Below are positions 5,651 to 7,692 of a stretch of 7,692 nt of DNA, piece by piece. How positions within the stretch are numbered: the stretch's first letter is position 1; each line of letters starts with the position of its first letter. Both the position numbers and the translations under genes were made by a program. Under the pieces are notes generated by a model. The model was not told the origin of the DNA and ran no database searches. It saw only the letters and a program-made list of their open reading frames with translations. Origin of the DNA: Alphaproteobacteria bacterium (lineage in GTDB: Bacteria; Pseudomonadota; Alphaproteobacteria; Rhodobacterales; Rhodobacteraceae). The stretch spans positions 1 to 7,692 of the forward strand of contig JAURMY010000413.1 in assembly GCA_030830465.1 (NCBI GenBank). Reading direction: 5' to 3'.

Positions 5651-6338
5651 GGATCAGGGCGAACCTGATCGTGACGGTCGCCGAATAGGTCAATTCCCCC
5701 TCGGCAACCGGCACCGCGTCCGATGCCACGGCCATCGCCGCCATCTTGAAATTCGGCATGGCGCTTTCCACTCCGGCCTCATCAATCGACATGATCGGCC
5801 CCAGCGTCAGATTCGCCGCCTCTGCATACAGCCCGGCCTTGCGGACTGCTTCGGCCACCGAGGCCTTGCGCGCCGCATCAAGAACCGGGCCGGGATCGAA
5901 CAGGCCAAAACTGATCCCCTGAATGCGGTTGGCACCCGCTTTTGTCAGCGCATCCAGAACCATGCCCAGGCGCGGCAGGTCGCGAACTCTGACCTGCAAC
6001 AGGTTGGTCGCAACAAAACCCGTGACCCTAGGCGCATCCCCGGCTTTCTGAACATTGTTGTCCCATTGCGGATACAGCGACAGCTGGCTGGTCTGGATGT
6101 CCTTCTTGTCGATGCCGATGTCTTCAAGGGCCGCGAAAATCTGCGACATCCGCGCCGAATTGGCCCGCAATGCGCGATCGGCGGTCGGGGCTTCCACCTC
6201 GACCCCCAGGGAAACGGTTGCCAAATCCGGTGACACCGTGACCGTCCCGGTGCCACTTAACGAGAGAATCGGCGATGCCCCGTCCGCCACAGCCGCAGTG
6301 CCAAGCACCAGAAACAGAACATAAATCAGGCGTCGCAT
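5643..6338 (-). CDS. Secreted SIMPL domain protein (DUF541)
   Basis: A 231-residue protein with a Sec signal peptide: MRR, a hydrophobic core at about 4-15 (LIYVLFLVLGTA) and a probable cleavage after AVA near residue 18. No cysteine is present at the junction, so it is not a lipoprotein; the mature protein should be periplasmic or outer-surface. The SIMPL/DUF541 domain fills the rest: LSLSGTGTVTVSPDLATVSLGVE (26-48), the DIGIDKKDIQTSQLSLYPQW region (73-92), VTGFVATNLLQVRVRDL (105-121), the AGANRIQGISFGL region (134-146) and a C-terminal TYSATVTIRFAL strand. Relatives include Brucella BP26/Omp28 and YggE; the biochemical role is not settled, with stress and oligomeric ring functions proposed. 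ATG 6338 is preferred because GGGGAT (complement of 6346-6351) lies seven bases upstream; a TTG at 6353 would overlap this site. It is convergent with metY and divergent from the gene at 6506. Confidence 0.9.
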   Translation of the reverse strand: MRRLIYVLFLVLGTAAVADGASPILSLSGTGTVTVSPDLATVSLGVEVEAPTADRALRANSARMSQIFAALEDIGIDKKDIQTSQLSLYPQWDNNVQKAGDAPRVTGFVATNLLQVRVRDLPRLGMVLDALTKAGANRIQGISFGLFDPGPVLDAARKASVAEAVRKAGLYAEAANLTLGPIMSIDEAGVESAMPNFKMAAMAVASDAVPVAEGELTYSATVTIRFALIQK

Positions 6339-6417
6339 CCGGAATATCCCCAATAGTAGTGGTTCACCCCAGCCTGAGCACTATTTGCAGTAATATCAAG
6401 TGCTTGTTACGGAATAT

Positions 6418-6446
6418 TTGGACCATCGGCGATTTCCTGCTATTCT
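6418..6446 (+). promoter_or_regulatory. Candidate promoter for the right-end gene
   Basis: TTGGAC (6418-6423) and TATTCT (6441-6446) are 17 bases apart in the 167-base divergent spacer 6339-6505, predicting a start near 6453 and a leader of about 50 bases. Matches to consensus are 3 and 4 of 6. No convincing promoter for the minus-strand SIMPL gene was found in the same spacer, although a TTGATA on the minus strand (complement of about 6395-6400) could be part of one. Nothing else is recognised in this spacer. Confidence 0.3.
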
Positions 6447-6505
6447 GGCAACCCGAACGATAAGATGACTCCCACGGGATCAAAATACTTGTTAAATGGC
6501 CGACG

Positions 6506-7692
6506 ATGAAGCCCAATTTCGCCCTTAACCTGTCGCATGCAGGGATTGTCTTGTTACACCGGTCTCCGCGCGGGGACTGGACGGTTGTCGGTGACGTGGC
6601 GCTTGATGATCCGTCCTTGAAGGAAAATCTGTCCTTTCTGCGCAGCACTGCAGTTGCGCTTGAAGGCAAGGGTTTCGGCACCAAGCTGATCATCCCGGAC
6701 AGCCAGATTCTCTATCTGGAAATGACGGCGCCCGGCCCTTCGGAAACCGATCAGCGCGACCAGATCGAGGCGGCCCTGGACGGCCAAACGCCTTATGATG
6801 TCAGCGATCTGGTGTTTGACTGGCGCGGTACCGGTCCCGAGGTTCTGGTGGCGGTCATTGCGCGCGAAACGCTGGACGAAGCCGAAGAATTTGCGGTTGA
6901 ACACCGGTTCAATCCGATCAGCTTTGTGGGCGAGTCGGTCCATGACGGGGTGAAATGGTCCCCGTTTTTCGGCCGCAGTGATTTTTCTTATGCCTTCCTG
7001 GGTGCGGATGTGGACGTGCGCGATGATCCAGTCGCGGTGCGCAAACGTCCGGGCGCGGATGAGGAAAACCTGTTTCAGCCGCCAGTCGCACCGGCCAAGG
7101 CCCCCATAGCGCCGGAGCCGGCGACGGAAACCACAAATATTTTCGCAGACAGCCCGGACGGGGCCGAAACGAACCTGTTTGAGGCTGACGACGAAGAGGA
7201 TCTTGAAGACGACCCCGAAGACGACATAAACGCCTATGAGGACGAGGCCGAGGACATCCCTGCCGCTGCTGCGGCAATGGTCGCGGTGCCGCAAACGGGT
7301 GAAGATCCTGCACCCGCCCTCCCTGCCTTTTCAAGCCGCCGTTCAGGGCAACCGGATGAGGCCGACACAACCGACAGCCGCCCGCTTGACCGGGTCGCGC
7401 CCCGCATTGCGATCAGCCCGGAAATCACCGGTGCGGCCCCGGAAATTGGACCGGCCAGCAAGTCACCTGAGGCTGAAGGTTCGCCAAAACGCGGCATCTT
7501 GCCGGATGCCAACCTGCTGCGGGCGGGTCTGCTGGATGTGGACGCTTCCGAAAAACCGTCCCGAATGGCGTTTCTGAAGACCGGGGCGGATCGGGCGCGC
7601 CGTGTTTTTTCCGCTTTGCGTCCAATGGCGGGCAAGGTGCTGCGCGGCGGCAAGGGGGCCGGGCGGAAGCTTAGGGACCGCTTGCCGGCAAG
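6506..7692 (+). CDS. Uncharacterised protein with a GspL/PilM-like N-terminal domain and acidic linker, 3' end outside window
   Basis: The frame is open from ATG 6506 to the window end (395 residues, no stop). The in-frame stop TAA at 6461 and lack of another start in between fix the start, though no good ribosome-binding site is seen. Three parts are visible. Residues 1-165 form a compact domain: ALNLSHAGIVLLHR, a KLIIPDSQILYLEM strand (60-73), RDQIEAALDGQTPYDVSDLVFDW (84-106) and a VLVAVIARETLDEAEEFA segment (113-130). The order 'IP-x-SQ-x-LY, then an arginine-rich helix, then TPY, then an alternating strand and a variable arginine' reminds me of the actin-like cytoplasmic domain of GspL/PilM. 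Residues 175-330 are proline/alanine-rich and strongly acidic (223-250), with three N[LI]F motifs. Residues 328-395 turn basic (KTGADRARR, GGKGAGRKLRDR). No membrane segment is reached. The coding is strongly supported by codon use and length; the fold is inference, and I do not assign a function. Confidence 0.8.
   Translation, partial: MKPNFALNLSHAGIVLLHRSPRGDWTVVGDVALDDPSLKENLSFLRSTAVALEGKGFGTKLIIPDSQILYLEMTAPGPSETDQRDQIEAALDGQTPYDVSDLVFDWRGTGPEVLVAVIARETLDEAEEFAVEHRFNPISFVGESVHDGVKWSPFFGRSDFSYAFLGADVDVRDDPVAVRKRPGADEENLFQPPVAPAKAPIAPEPATETTNIFADSPDGAETNLFEADDEEDLEDDPEDDINAYEDEAEDIPAAAAAMVAVPQTGEDPAPALPAFSSRRSGQPDEADTTDSRPLDRVAPRIAISPEITGAAPEIGPASKSPEAEGSPKRGILPDANLLRAGLLDVDASEKPSRMAFLKTGADRARRVFSALRPMAGKVLRGGKGAGRKLRDRLPA

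Noticed and set aside
6554..7294. Long minus-strand frame opposite the right-end gene
   Set aside because: It is an antisense shadow: the plus-strand frame shows normal codon use and domain-like sequence, while the minus frame is rich in Arg, His and Gln with no recognisable motif.

Overview
The window is GC-rich chromosomal DNA. It most resembles an alphaproteobacterium of the Rhodobacterales (Roseobacter/Paracoccus-type). This is inferred from the protein wording of the RlmB homologue, the CoA-binding/DUF1330/MetY gene set, the SIMPL protein and the tRNA-Tyr. I see no mobile-element gene, CRISPR array or phage gene.

Layout from left to right. (1) Positions 1-974 hold the 3' part of an alkaline-phosphatase-superfamily hydrolase of the phosphonate monoester hydrolase/sulfatase type. 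It is followed on the same strand by an intradiol ring-cleavage dioxygenase of the hydroxyquinol 1,2-dioxygenase type (1050-1901). Together they look like the end of a catabolic cluster that continues to the left. (2) A minus-strand tRNA-Tyr(GUA) with encoded CCA (2051-2134) has its own promoter and a strong hairpin in its leader. (3) Divergent from it is the 23S rRNA 2'-O-methyltransferase gene rlmB (2301-3104). (4) Positions 3105-3304 are non-coding, with two consecutive hairpins, the second a textbook intrinsic terminator. This could be a small-RNA gene or a transcribed leader. (5) A tight three-gene plus-strand operon follows: a CoA-binding-fold protein, a DUF1330 protein and MetY (O-acetylhomoserine sulfhydrylase), closed by a strong terminator. 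(6) A convergent minus-strand gene encodes a secreted SIMPL/DUF541 protein. (7) Divergent from that, an open reading frame starts at 6506 and runs off the right end. Its N-terminal domain looks to me like the GspL/PilM type and is followed by a long acidic, proline/alanine-rich linker.

Functionally, the left pair suggests hydrolysis of a phospho- or sulfo-ester and aromatic ring cleavage, the centre is translation housekeeping, and the metY operon is sulfur-amino-acid assimilation. No complete new system is visible. The items most worth checking are the protein at the right end and the double-hairpin RNA candidate upstream of the metY operon.
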